A stretch of 64,000 nt of DNA from a virus, in IMG/VR virus record IMGVR_UViG_3300027712_001108, positions 62,001 to 126,000 of that record. The stretch is one strand, 5' to 3'. A program made the translations under genes and the position numbers. This document shows positions 8,224-15,995 of the stretch, in pieces (within the stretch, counting starts at the first letter, position 1; every line of letters starts with the position of its first letter). A model generated the notes under the pieces. That model saw only the letters and a list, made by a program, of their open reading frames with translations, was not told the DNA's origin and did no database searches.

Positions 8224-8376
8224 CGTGTGATGGCGAAATGGTAGACGCAGCGGCAGGTGAGGCCGTGGGGCTCTGCTGATAAACATTGAGCGAATGGTAG
8301 TAGGTGCGCAACGAATCCGCTAGCAATAATATGTGTAAGGTATCCCACTGTAGGTTCGAGTCCTGCTCACAGCACT
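8224..8376 (+). tRNA. Enlarged tRNA-Leu-like gene
   Basis: Leu-type D-arm TGGCGAAATGGTAGACGC and T-arm GTAGG-TTCGAGT-CCTGC. The acceptor has a bulged G, and the 3' end is CTA instead of CCA. AGCGG (8249-8253) could pair with CCGCT (8317-8321), leaving a 63-base insert where an anticodon loop should be; the insert contains GGTGAGG (possible GAG anticodon). Probably an interrupted tRNA or a pseudogene. Confidence 0.45.
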
Positions 8377-8383
8377 AAAATAT

Positions 8384-8458
8384 GCAGCCTTAGCTCAGTG
8401 GTAGAGCAACACCTCGACACGGTGAAGGCCAAAGGTTCAAATCCTTTAGGCTGCACCA
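8384..8458 (+). tRNA. tRNA-Val (GAC)
   Basis: Acceptor GCAGCCT/AGGCTGC, anticodon GAC in loop TCGACAC. Position 33 is C instead of the near-universal U. CCA encoded. Confidence 0.82.
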
Positions 8459-8484
8459 TATTAATATAATGTACACTACAAATT

Positions 8485-8561
8485 GGCCTGTTAGTCGAGT
8501 GGTTTAAGACGCTTGCCTGTCACGCAAGAGAGCACGGGTTCGATCCCCGTACAGGTCGCCA
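8485..8561 (+). tRNA. tRNA-Asp (GTC)
   Basis: Acceptor GGCCTGT/ACAGGTC, loop CTGTCAC, T-loop TTCGATC, discriminator G, CCA encoded. Confidence 0.92.
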
Positions 8562-8565
8562 AATT

Positions 8566-9609
8566 TTATGCAAACTGGTATAAATCTGCAAATGCTGTAT
8601 GTTTGTGTACGTCCCATATATTGTAGTAAAATTGTAAGCTGATATCCGTCCAACATATATTTGTTAATTCTGGTTTTCCTATGCCAGTTTTAACGATATC
8701 TAACATTCGTGCATAGTTTCTTAACGCTTTAGGACGTACTAACATATAAAGATCTTGTAAGTTTTCGCCTTCTAACTTTTTCATCTGCTCCATTACTGCA
8801 ACACATCGCTGTTTCCAATCCAGTATTGAATCGAATCTATAATCAAATACTTCATCATATAATTCTATACCAAGTGTTTGTAAGAATTTGTAATATCCAG
8901 ATGTTGCGAATGTTAAAAATGGTCGCTGATGGTAAATGGCCATCCAGGTTTTTTCAGTAACCATTATCTCATCGGTAACAGTTTCTGATATAAAACTAAA
9001 AAGACTATCAGAAAATTGTGGTGGCGGCGTTTGATTTAACGACATGTTTGCATCATTGGCAATATTAGTATTTTGCCATGCCGCTTCCAATACCAACCTG
9101 TCCGGCATCCAATATTTAAAATTGTACGGCCTATTGTTAGCTTCTGCTTCCAGCAGTGTCATGTTCCAAGACACATAGTTGTTGTCGATCATATTGAAGT
9201 ACGACATGTGATCTATAAACATACATCTGTTATGTCGGGGTTTACTGTTTAGAGATGTAAACAGTTTGTTTATAGGTAACTGATGTCCTAGCGGGGCGAT
9301 ATTGTTATCAATCGAGTGCTGTATGACAGATGATGCAAAAAACATAGTCCATGGTTTAACGCAATCTAAATCAGCAAACCTTGCATCGTGGTAATGTAAT
9401 GGAGAACATCCTGTAACTGAAAGGGATATATTGTTACCTGTGCAATAATTGTGCAAAGATACAGTATCATCATAACCCCACAAAAACTCAGGATACGGAT
9501 CATATGGTGTGAATACTACTACAGTATCTAAATTCGCAGTGTTGACAATTTTGTTGTACAAGTCGGCGTTTGTTAGACCGTAGCCATTAACTATCAATAA
9601 TGTTGACAT
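8566..9609 (-). CDS. Putative glycosyltransferase-like phage protein
   Basis: 347 residues from ATG 9609; a longer frame runs back through tRNA-Gln but is not credible. The region VTEKTWMAIYHQRPFLTFAT, followed by LGIELYDEVFDYRFD, resembles the C-terminal signature of glycosyltransferases common in large phages (E-K-T-x-x-A-I..PF...G...F.Y). The N-terminus STLLIVNGYGLTN looks like a Rossmann strand-loop. It may modify virion or host surface sugar. Family assignment is tentative. Confidence 0.5.
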   Translation of the reverse strand: MSTLLIVNGYGLTNADLYNKIVNTANLDTVVVFTPYDPYPEFLWGYDDTVSLHNYCTGNNISLSVTGCSPLHYHDARFADLDCVKPWTMFFASSVIQHSIDNNIAPLGHQLPINKLFTSLNSKPRHNRCMFIDHMSYFNMIDNNYVSWNMTLLEAEANNRPYNFKYWMPDRLVLEAAWQNTNIANDANMSLNQTPPPQFSDSLFSFISETVTDEIMVTEKTWMAIYHQRPFLTFATSGYYKFLQTLGIELYDEVFDYRFDSILDWKQRCVAVMEQMKKLEGENLQDLYMLVRPKALRNYARMLDIVKTGIGKPELTNICWTDISLQFYYNIWDVHKHTAFADLYQFA

Positions 9610-9672
9610 GATATACCTAATCGTGTATGTATTAGTATACGCATAAAACGACAAACACATAATAAGAATTAT

Positions 9673-9747
9673 TGGATCGTCGCCAAGTGGTAAGGCCGCG
9701 GTTTTTGGTACCGCTATACGGAGGTTCGAATCCTCCCGATCCAACCA
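9673..9747 (+). tRNA. tRNA-Gln (TTG)
   Basis: Acceptor TGGATCG/CGATCCA, loop TTTTGGT, T-loop TTCGAAT, CCA encoded. Confidence 0.92.
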
Positions 9748-9780
9748 TTAAATATTAGTAAAGCAACGACGTTAAATGGT

Positions 9781-9788
9781 ATAAATAA
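9781..9788 (+). promoter_or_regulatory. T4-like late promoter box
   Basis: ATAAATAA 21 bases before the HNH gene ATG. A similar box stands before four other HNH genes in the window. Confidence 0.45.
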
Positions 9789-9809
9789 TATTATAATCGG
9801 AGTAATATT

Positions 9810-10355
9810 ATGATACCTATTAGCGAATATATGAAATTGTCAAGAGACGACAGACGTGTACATCTTAAATTAAATGAACCGTGTGATGTTCGAGGCATAC
9901 GATATTCGTATAATTTGATAGGATTAGTTGCGTACTATATTAATACAAGTGTGCCGCAAAAAGGCGACAATGCAATAGTTTGTCATGCCTGTAATAATTC
10001 AGGTTGTTCAAATCCCAATCATTTATATTGGGGATCTTACAAAGATAATCATTCAGATCAAGTAGAATCTGGTACATGGCAATCACCATATGCACGTACT
10101 GTTAACAAATATGGAATTGATACTACAATCTCTATGTTAACTAAATCCGGTAAAGAAGGTGGTAAAAAACTATTAGGTCGTAGTAAATCGGACAATCATA
10201 AGAAAAGTTTGTCCAATTCTCAATATGGTACAATGTGGATAACAAATGGCATCGATAATAGAAAAATAAAAAAAGAGCAGGATGTAATACCAGAGGGATG
10301 GTATAAAGGTAGAATTCAACCACCAGCCAATCATATAAATACAGTATGCTTATAA
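9810..10355 (+). CDS. HNH homing endonuclease
   Basis: 181 residues, with GGAG upstream of ATG 9810. CHACNNSGCSNPNHLYWGS with DNHSD is the HNH core of phage homing enzymes (Cys pair, N-H-L-Y-W-G, N-H). The C-terminal part TMWITNGIDNRK with PEGWYKGR is the DNA-binding repeat often attached to HNH and GIY-YIG homing nucleases. It overlaps the next gene (leader protein, 10346) by 10 bases, so it probably invaded just upstream of that gene. Confidence 0.85.
   Translation: MIPISEYMKLSRDDRRVHLKLNEPCDVRGIRYSYNLIGLVAYYINTSVPQKGDNAIVCHACNNSGCSNPNHLYWGSYKDNHSDQVESGTWQSPYARTVNKYGIDTTISMLTKSGKEGGKKLLGRSKSDNHKKSLSNSQYGTMWITNGIDNRKIKKEQDVIPEGWYKGRIQPPANHINTVCL
10334..10341 (+). promoter_or_regulatory. T4-like late promoter box (perfect match)
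   Basis: TATAAATA, identical to the T4 consensus, inside the 3' end of the HNH gene and 4 bases before ATG 10346. Confidence 0.6.
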
Positions 10356-10657
10356 GAGAAATACTGTCAGAATTAACATTCATGGGTAGTCCTTGCACAA
10401 AGGATTGCAGCGGACACAAAGCCGGTTATGAATGGGGAATCAAACGACGCGGTAAGATTGCCAACAGTTGGAGCAACAGTTTCAACAATGGCACAAACAT
10501 TGCTGCACAGAAGATCGCAGCCAGACCACAAGGTGGTGGTAAGTTGCCTCAACACCTAAGCCAAACTCCTGCTGCGATACGCAAGCGTCAACAACGCAGT
10601 GTTATCAAACAAAATCGGGTTGCACCGCCTGCACCACCACAGAAACCCATAGCATAA
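10346..10657 (+). CDS. Small basic protein with capsid-targeting-like leader
   Basis: 103 residues. Residues 1-9 MLIREILSE end in L-S-E, a T4 prohead-protease-type site. It continues FMGSPCTKDCSGHKAGYEWG, a Cys/His cluster I remember from hypothetical proteins of T4-like marine phages, then a basic Pro/Gln-rich tail. After leader removal it could be packaged and bind DNA. The TATAAATA box just upstream indicates late expression. Confidence 0.65.
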   Translation: MLIREILSELTFMGSPCTKDCSGHKAGYEWGIKRRGKIANSWSNSFNNGTNIAAQKIAARPQGGGKLPQHLSQTPAAIRKRQQRSVIKQNRVAPPAPPQKPIA

Positions 10658-10737
10658 TTAATACCAGCGACATCTAAATCTTGTAAATCATATTATGAGA
10701 TTGCATTTGGTGTTTACAGTAAGTATAACTAATACAT

Positions 10738-10814
10738 CGGAGTGTAGCTCAGCTTGGTAGAGCGCTTGGTTTGGGACCAAGATGTCGTGGGTTCAAATCC
10801 TGTCACTCCGACCA
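10738..10814 (+). tRNA. tRNA-Pro (TGG)
   Basis: Acceptor CGGAGTG/CACTCCG, loop TTTGGGA, T-loop TTCAAAT, CCA encoded. A second Pro(TGG) gene with the same acceptor lies at 26706. Confidence 0.92.
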
Positions 10815-10833
10815 TTTTAAATCTGAGGTAACG

Positions 10834-10980
10834 ATGTCCAAGTCCAGTCTCGAATATGCAGAATTGTCGGGTATAAACATATGCCTAATGAAGTTAAGCG
10901 TTAAGAAAGATAGGACCAAAGATGAAGAAATCGTATTAAACTGGCTTAAAGCCAGATCAGATTATCTTAAAAATTTGTAA
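10834..10980 (+). CDS. Small hypothetical protein
   Basis: 48 residues from ATG 10834, preceded by GAGGT. Helical and charged; not recognised. It ends 4 bases before the radical-SAM gene and probably shares its transcript. Confidence 0.55.
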   Translation: MSKSSLEYAELSGINICLMKLSVKKDRTKDEEIVLNWLKARSDYLKNL

Positions 10981-10984
10981 TCAT

Positions 10985-12463
10985 ATGGATATTGTAATTT
11001 GTATTTTGCCAAAGATAGAGCCTAGTGCTCCGTCTGTTGGTCCTTCTATTTTAAAAAGCCATTGTATTGCAGCAGGATTTTCCTGTAAGGTGGCGGATTT
11101 TAATATAGAATTGTACAACTCTATACCAACTGATATGCAAAGTATATGGCATAGCAACGATAGTGTATTTGATAATATGCACGAGTGGTTGCCGTTATAT
11201 GAACAGACATTTAAATCTACATTTGAACAGTTTGCAGATAGACTGATAGCAGAAAACTCAACATGGATAGGACTAAGTGTATTCAGTATCAAAAGCATGT
11301 TGCCTGCAATAGAGTTGATTAAACTAATCAAACATAAGAAACCAGAACAAAAAATTGTTGTTGGTGGCGCCGGTATCTATAACGACATAACTGCGCTAAC
11401 CGCAGCAGGTGCAGACCACTGGATAGTAGGCGACGCCGAAGAAAGCATTGTGGAATTGTTAAAAGGCAATATGTCTTTTAGAGGTATAGACAACACACAT
11501 CCTTACCAAATAGACGATTTGGATTCAGCTTCCATTCCCAACTATGACGACATAGATTTTAGCCAATATGCGAATTCTAATAACAGACAAGTATATATAA
11601 CAGCAAGTAGAGGCTGTATTAGAGACTGCACATTTTGTGATGTTGCATCAATGTGGCCTAAATTTAGATTTAGAAGCAGTGCAAATGTAGTAGACGAAAT
11701 CATACAACTGCGCCAACGATACGACATTAGAAATTTCTATTTTACAGACAGTCTTATAAATGGCGGTGTTAAAATATTCAGGGATATGTGCGCAGTATTG
11801 GCACAATACAGGCAAGAAACTGGCAGCGACTGGACATTGGGTAGCCAATTCATATGCAGATCTGCTGAACAGATGCCGCCAAACGATTATGATTTAATGA
11901 AAGCAGCGGGATTTTCTTGGGTTGCAATAGGTATAGAATCTGCCAGTCAAGCTGTGCGAGATCATATGAGAAAAGGATTTACCAATGAAGATATGTGGTA
12001 CACATTCGATCAGTTACATCGGGTTGGTATAAATCTAAACATACTGCTAATAGCTGGATACCTTACAGAAACCAAAGCTGATTTTGATGAAACTCTTGAC
12101 ATGATACATCGTTTAGCTAGGGAAGATTACCTAAGCAACATAGATGCCATTAATATATTTGAAGCAATCATTTTCAAAAAAACACCGTCGTATGATATAA
12201 GCAAGCAGCTTGGTGTTATAGATATAGACAATGACACATGGCATTTGCCAGACAATACCAACAATTTAAGAGTGAGAGTTGTTCGTACATTAAAAGCGTA
12301 TACACTGATAGAACGGTACAGAGGCGATGACAAAATGTTCTGGCTTGCCAAATCTGTAATACATTCTTGTACAACTCGTTACAAAGAACTAACCGGTCGC
12401 GATTTACCAACTGATATACTAAACTATGACGAATCGCTAGAATATAACCAATTGCCTTCGTAG
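10985..12463 (+). CDS. B12-binding-type radical SAM protein
   Basis: 492 residues. The N-terminal 170 residues look like a cobalamin-binding-type Rossmann domain (VICILPKIEPSAPSVGPS; IVVGGAGIYND). The radical-SAM core starts at SRGCIRDCTFC with Cys211, Cys215 and Cys218, followed by the FYFTDS and AIGIES strands typical of this class. It would cleave SAM on a 4Fe-4S cluster; substrate unknown. Its stop codon TAG is bases 8-10 of tRNA-Arg(TCG). MetK is encoded in the same window. Confidence 0.8.
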   Translation: MDIVICILPKIEPSAPSVGPSILKSHCIAAGFSCKVADFNIELYNSIPTDMQSIWHSNDSVFDNMHEWLPLYEQTFKSTFEQFADRLIAENSTWIGLSVFSIKSMLPAIELIKLIKHKKPEQKIVVGGAGIYNDITALTAAGADHWIVGDAEESIVELLKGNMSFRGIDNTHPYQIDDLDSASIPNYDDIDFSQYANSNNRQVYITASRGCIRDCTFCDVASMWPKFRFRSSANVVDEIIQLRQRYDIRNFYFTDSLINGGVKIFRDMCAVLAQYRQETGSDWTLGSQFICRSAEQMPPNDYDLMKAAGFSWVAIGIESASQAVRDHMRKGFTNEDMWYTFDQLHRVGINLNILLIAGYLTETKADFDETLDMIHRLAREDYLSNIDAINIFEAIIFKKTPSYDISKQLGVIDIDNDTWHLPDNTNNLRVRVVRTLKAYTLIERYRGDDKMFWLAKSVIHSCTTRYKELTGRDLPTDILNYDESLEYNQLPS

Positions 12464-12529
12464 CTCAATGGATAGAGCAGCAGACTTCGAATCTGTAGGT
12501 TGGGAGTTCGAGTCTCTCCGAGGGTGCCA
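12454..12529 (+). tRNA. tRNA-Arg (TCG)
   Basis: Acceptor GCCTTCG/CGAGGGT, loop CTTCGAA, T-loop TTCGAGT, CCA encoded. The first 10 bases overlap the end of the radical-SAM gene. Confidence 0.9.
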
Positions 12530-12593
12530 TTTCGATCTATGAACATCGGTTCATCCTGTATCAGTAAGCAGGCGACGTACATGAGAGGACAAT

Positions 12594-12863
12594 ATGAAAA
12601 CGTTAGAAGAGAAAGAAGCATTTTATGCAAAATGCGCAGAGATACTAAACATACCGCATGTGTTTCATGTTCCAGTTCGTAGAAAAACACGATGGAACAC
12701 ACGCTTCTTAGGCAACGGTAGATACCCAGGCTTTGGACTAGTTCAATGCTATGGCTGTGTGGTACGAGTTGTTAGTAAACGTGGAACACGAATATTCAAA
12801 GACTATGATGAAGTCTACGAGTATTTGACCACAGTAGTACACGCATCAGCAACGGTAATTTGA
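12594..12863 (+). CDS. Small hypothetical protein
   Basis: 89 residues, with GAGG upstream of ATG 12594. Contains RRKTRWNTRFLGNGRYPGFG, then a beta-rich part and a helix YDEVYEYL. It looks like a small basic nucleic-acid-binding protein, but I do not recognise the family. Confidence 0.6.
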   Translation: MKTLEEKEAFYAKCAEILNIPHVFHVPVRRKTRWNTRFLGNGRYPGFGLVQCYGCVVRVVSKRGTRIFKDYDEVYEYLTTVVHASATVI

Positions 12864-12913
12864 TTAAGTATGTTCATACGTTATACTCTATAATCTAACA
12901 TAGAGGACTTCTA

Positions 12914-13822
12914 ATGAAAAAACTTATTGCACTTATTATAATTGCTGTATTGGCAATTGCTGCATGGTATTATCATCCAAAGACTATGCAGCTTTATACC
13001 AGTAATACGTTTACTCCTAGCTTTGTTGTAGACTATGCAAAATGTGGTACCTATCCTGTAATTTCCGGTGCCAGTGTTACGTTTGGATCAGGCTCCACAT
13101 GTGCTGCGGGTCGTGTTGTATCACAGCATGGTTATACAAATATTACCAAAATAACAGCTACTATTGACCTTAGCAAGGTTACACAGAATTATGTTAATGC
13201 GGCTGTGTATATGGTAGAGGATCCAACTAAACCTTCTACACAGCCATCAGGTAGCAATTATTGCGATGCAGGTGGCAACAACAACAATTGGAACTGTAGA
13301 GAACTTGATATTATAGAGACTAATGGGAACAAAATAACACAGACTACCATGCATTTGGGATCTGGCGGCAGCAGTGCACCGCAACGCTATGAATATAGTT
13401 TTTCAGATACTGCCAACACGTCGTGCTTTAATTACAGCAACATGAAAAACGACCCTGCCGCCGGTACACACAGTTTAGTAGACATAATTGATATGTCAAA
13501 ACCATTCCAAATGACTACGGTGTTTGACTATACCACACCCGGTATGACAGTAACATACAGTCAAAACGGTAAAAGCGTAGTTGTGTATGATACCGCAGAC
13601 GGCAGTGGTGCAGAAGGCAGTGGTACACTGGATATGAACGACTTGATCAACAGTATGGCTGTGGGCTATTGGTTAGAGCTTAGTTTTTGGCAAGGCTACA
13701 GCCCAACTGGTCCAAATGGTACATGGTGGAATGGTTCATGTAGTTGGGGCAGTCTTTGCAACAGCAGTGGGCAATACTGGACTATTACTGATATAGTAGT
13801 AACAGCAGATAGCGAAATTTGA
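12914..13822 (+). CDS. Secreted or anchored glucanase-like protein (clan GH-B fold?)
   Basis: 302 residues. Residues 2-20 are a hydrophobic signal or anchor (KKLIALIIIAVLAIAAWYY). The remainder is Ser/Thr/Asn-rich and beta-type. NWNCRELDIIETNGN holds E-L-D-I-I-E, the E-x-D-x-x-E catalytic pattern of GH7/GH16 concanavalin-like glucanases, followed by TTMHLG. It may degrade exopolysaccharide outside the cell or act on the virion. Several Cys suggest disulfides and export. The glycosidase call rests on one motif plus fold-like composition. Confidence 0.5.
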   Translation: MKKLIALIIIAVLAIAAWYYHPKTMQLYTSNTFTPSFVVDYAKCGTYPVISGASVTFGSGSTCAAGRVVSQHGYTNITKITATIDLSKVTQNYVNAAVYMVEDPTKPSTQPSGSNYCDAGGNNNNWNCRELDIIETNGNKITQTTMHLGSGGSSAPQRYEYSFSDTANTSCFNYSNMKNDPAAGTHSLVDIIDMSKPFQMTTVFDYTTPGMTVTYSQNGKSVVVYDTADGSGAEGSGTLDMNDLINSMAVGYWLELSFWQGYSPTGPNGTWWNGSCSWGSLCNSSGQYWTITDIVVTADSEI

Positions 13823-13848
13823 TAACTAAAATTAGAAAGGAGGCAAAC

Positions 13849-14007
13849 ATGAAACAGAATAAACTTGTCAGTAAACTGTATCGTGCTTGTCTCGACCACG
13901 ACGAGAAGACCCTTGACAAACTTCGCAAGATGGAGTTTAAGAAGATCTTTAAGCACCGAGCCGAGAACAAGCCGTTCGGTACTAATTGGACCGTAGTAAG
14001 GTTCTAA
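13849..14007 (+). CDS. Small basic hypothetical protein
   Basis: 52 residues from ATG 13849, chosen because AAAGGAGG stands 7 bases upstream. Lys-rich helix (KTLDKLRKMEFKKIF), ending in TNWTVVRF. Not recognised. It lies between the glucanase-like gene and a tRNA. Confidence 0.6.
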   Translation: MKQNKLVSKLYRACLDHDEKTLDKLRKMEFKKIFKHRAENKPFGTNWTVVRF

Positions 14008-14015
14008 ACAACAAT

Positions 14016-14093
14016 GGGCCTGTAGTGTATCGCGGTGTACACGCTAGCCTGAAAGGCTAGAAAAGGATGTTCGAGTCAAGCCCCGGCCTACCA
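14016..14093 (+). tRNA. tRNA-Phe-like (GAA), degenerate
   Basis: Good anticodon arm CTAGC-CTGAAAG-GCTAG with anticodon GAA and CCA encoded. However, the T-stem has two mismatches and the acceptor has one. An intact tRNA-Phe(GAA) exists at 19932, so this copy may be decaying. Confidence 0.6.
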
Positions 14094-14143
14094 AAAACGT
14101 ATAAGTAACAATTAGATAGCATCAAAAGGGAAACAGATGCCAA

Positions 14144-14230
14144 ACGACGGTCATAGTAACTAGCCATCAAGAACAGTTGGTATGATCGTCGTACCCGTGC
14201 TCTTGATGGCCTAAACATCAAGGAGCACCA
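14144..14230 (+). promoter_or_regulatory. Pseudoknot leader with alternative SD-sequestering hairpin
   Basis: Stem A: ACGACGGTCATA (14144-14155) with TATGATCGTCGT (14181-14192), 12 pairs. Stem B: GCCATCAAGA (14163-14172) with TCTTGATGGC (14201-14210), 10 pairs. The stems interleave, forming an H-type pseudoknot with 7-8 base linkers. The 3' strand of B can alternatively pair as CTTGATG with CATCAAG (14216-14222), covering the ribosome-binding site AAGGAG before ATG 14231. The design is that of a translational riboswitch or protein-binding switch. Confidence 0.65.
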
Positions 14231-14560
14231 ATGAACCAAGTTATATATAATGGATTCGATTTGCTTAGCAATTGGATAGCTAGAACAACTGGTAAACCGC
14301 AGGCATTCTTAATAGCCTGTGCAGTTGTAATTTTTTGGGCTGTAACAGGTCCGTTATTTGGATTTAGCGATACGTGGCAGCTGGTAATCAACACCAGTAC
14401 TACTATTATTACATTCTTAATGGTATTCTTGTTGCAGAATACAGGTAACAGAACTATTGAGGAAATGCATGCTAGACTACGGGGTATGGAGCAGCAAAAT
14501 TCTCAAATAATTGCTGCACTTAACCAAATAACTGTTGACCGTATGTCAATAGATGTGTAA
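14231..14560 (+). CDS. Low-affinity iron permease family membrane protein
   Basis: 109 residues. Two membrane spans (about residues 25-45 and 52-75) and the signature GFSDTWQLVINTSTTIITFL with MVFLLQNTGNR, characteristic of the low-affinity iron permease family (Fet4-like, PF04120 type), then a cytoplasmic helix. It could alter metal or ion flux of the host membrane. AAGGAG precedes the ATG and lies in the switchable leader at 14144-14230. Confidence 0.75.
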   Translation: MNQVIYNGFDLLSNWIARTTGKPQAFLIACAVVIFWAVTGPLFGFSDTWQLVINTSTTIITFLMVFLLQNTGNRTIEEMHARLRGMEQQNSQIIAALNQITVDRMSIDV

Positions 14561-14589
14561 ATTATATACACAACAAAAGGAGTCGTGTT

Positions 14590-14769
14590 ATGAAACGTAA
14601 ACAGCTAAAAGCGCCTAAACCGCGCAATCCCATTGTTAATATTGTCATGTTCCGCAGCGGTGCCGGTGTACATGACAAGCCCAACAAAGCCAAACGAGCA
14701 GCTAACAAAGTTGCTATGAAAAAGCAGGTCAGGGACAGTTTTGACCCTGACCGCAGTTTTGCAGCATGA
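14590..14769 (+). CDS. Small basic hypothetical protein
   Basis: 59 residues from ATG 14590 after AAAGGAGT. Very basic N-terminus (MKRKQLKAPKPRNP), then MFRSGAGVHDKPNKAKR. The coding sequence includes a perfect hairpin GGTCAGGG/CCCTGACC. Its TGA overlaps the ATG of the radical-SAM gene (ATGA), so the two are translationally coupled. Confidence 0.65.
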   Translation: MKRKQLKAPKPRNPIVNIVMFRSGAGVHDKPNKAKRAANKVAMKKQVRDSFDPDRSFAA

Positions 14770-15851
14770 CAGATACTAAACCATTTTGTTCTGCACCATG
14801 GACAAGTATTCAACATGGCTCTGTACTTCATCAAGGTGGTACATGCCCATGCTGCGAGTGGAATGGTAAAATATACAAAGGCGGTATTAAACAGTATTTG
14901 GAATCAGACTGGCTGCGCAGTGTTAAAGAAACCATGCAATCATATGACATGGATATAATCAATTCAACTTGTAAATCTTGTTTAGAAGTCGAAAAGCTAA
15001 ACATGCGGTCTAAGAGAAATCTAATAGACAACTGGATCGAATCTACCACTCTTGAATTTGACAAAATTGGATTAGTGGATTATCGGGCTAGCAATTTATG
15101 CAATTTAAAATGCAGAATGTGTTTTCCCAGTAACAGTTCTATGATTGCCAAAGAGATGAATATAGACATAGATAACAGCAACAATTTCGTTGATGATATT
15201 TACGAATATGATTTAAAAGATGTTGCTATTGTTAATATCGTAGGCGGCGAACCCAGTATAGATGATAAAGTTTTTAAGTTCCTAGATTGGTTAATTCTAA
15301 ACAACTGGCATGAACAAATGGAGTTGACTATTACAACTAATGCAACAAATACCAATAAAAACTGGATTGATCGCATTTCGAAATTTAAAAGATTAAATGT
15401 TATAATAAGTGTAGATGGTATAGGTGATGTATATGAATATATTAGAACAAATGCCAAATGGGACAGTGTAAGTAAAAACATATCCGTATACGAATCTATG
15501 CCAAATATTAGTGTAGCTTTTCAAATAACAGGCAGTATGTATAATATACCTGTAATAGAAAAATGGTTACCATGGTTTTTAGATAAGGAATATGCAAACA
15601 TATATCCGGTAGAAAGCCAACTGCATTTGACATTGGCGGCATTATCACCGGATATTAAACAAGAGAAAATTGCGTATTTAAAAACCATAAACTCTCATAT
15701 GGCAGCATCTACTATACAGATGTTAGAAAATGCAACATATGACAAGGCGGTACATTGCGCATTCGTTGATGATACTAATAAGTTAGACGGCATACGACAA
15801 ACAGACATTACCAGTATTGATACTGTTTTCGAACGAATACTGCGCCCGTAG
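14766..15851 (+). CDS. Radical SAM protein, short N-terminal Cys module type
   Basis: 361 residues. Residues 1-80 carry CSAPW, CPCCEW and CKSC, an auxiliary Cys module as in SPASM/twitch-type enzymes but placed first. The radical-SAM motif CNLKCRMC uses Cys112, Cys116 and Cys119; VGGEPS follows as the GGE SAM-binding motif. Substrate unknown, with peptide or RNA modification both possible. It ends with TAG inside tRNA-Lys(TTT). Confidence 0.8.
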   Translation: MTDTKPFCSAPWTSIQHGSVLHQGGTCPCCEWNGKIYKGGIKQYLESDWLRSVKETMQSYDMDIINSTCKSCLEVEKLNMRSKRNLIDNWIESTTLEFDKIGLVDYRASNLCNLKCRMCFPSNSSMIAKEMNIDIDNSNNFVDDIYEYDLKDVAIVNIVGGEPSIDDKVFKFLDWLILNNWHEQMELTITTNATNTNKNWIDRISKFKRLNVIISVDGIGDVYEYIRTNAKWDSVSKNISVYESMPNISVAFQITGSMYNIPVIEKWLPWFLDKEYANIYPVESQLHLTLAALSPDIKQEKIAYLKTINSHMAASTIQMLENATYDKAVHCAFVDDTNKLDGIRQTDITSIDTVFERILRP

Positions 15852-15918
15852 CTTAGTTGGTCTAAAGCAACCGACTTTTAATCGGTGATCCTGGGTTCAA
15901 ATCCCAGCGGGCACACCA
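15842..15918 (+). tRNA. tRNA-Lys (TTT)
   Basis: Loop CTTTTAA, T-loop TTCAAAT, CCA encoded. Acceptor GCGCCCG/CGGGCAC has a C2-A71 mismatch, shared with the Lys(CTT) gene at 19314. Confidence 0.88.
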
Positions 15919-15995
15919 TTATTTTTTTATATAACACTATTATACTTTTAAATACTGTTATCATTGACACTGCTGTCGTATAGATTGAATAGATA

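Noticed and set aside
8566-9744. Longer start for the glycosyltransferase-like gene through tRNA-Gln
   Set aside because: The extra N-terminus is the translated complement of the tRNA; ATG 9609 begins the protein-like part.
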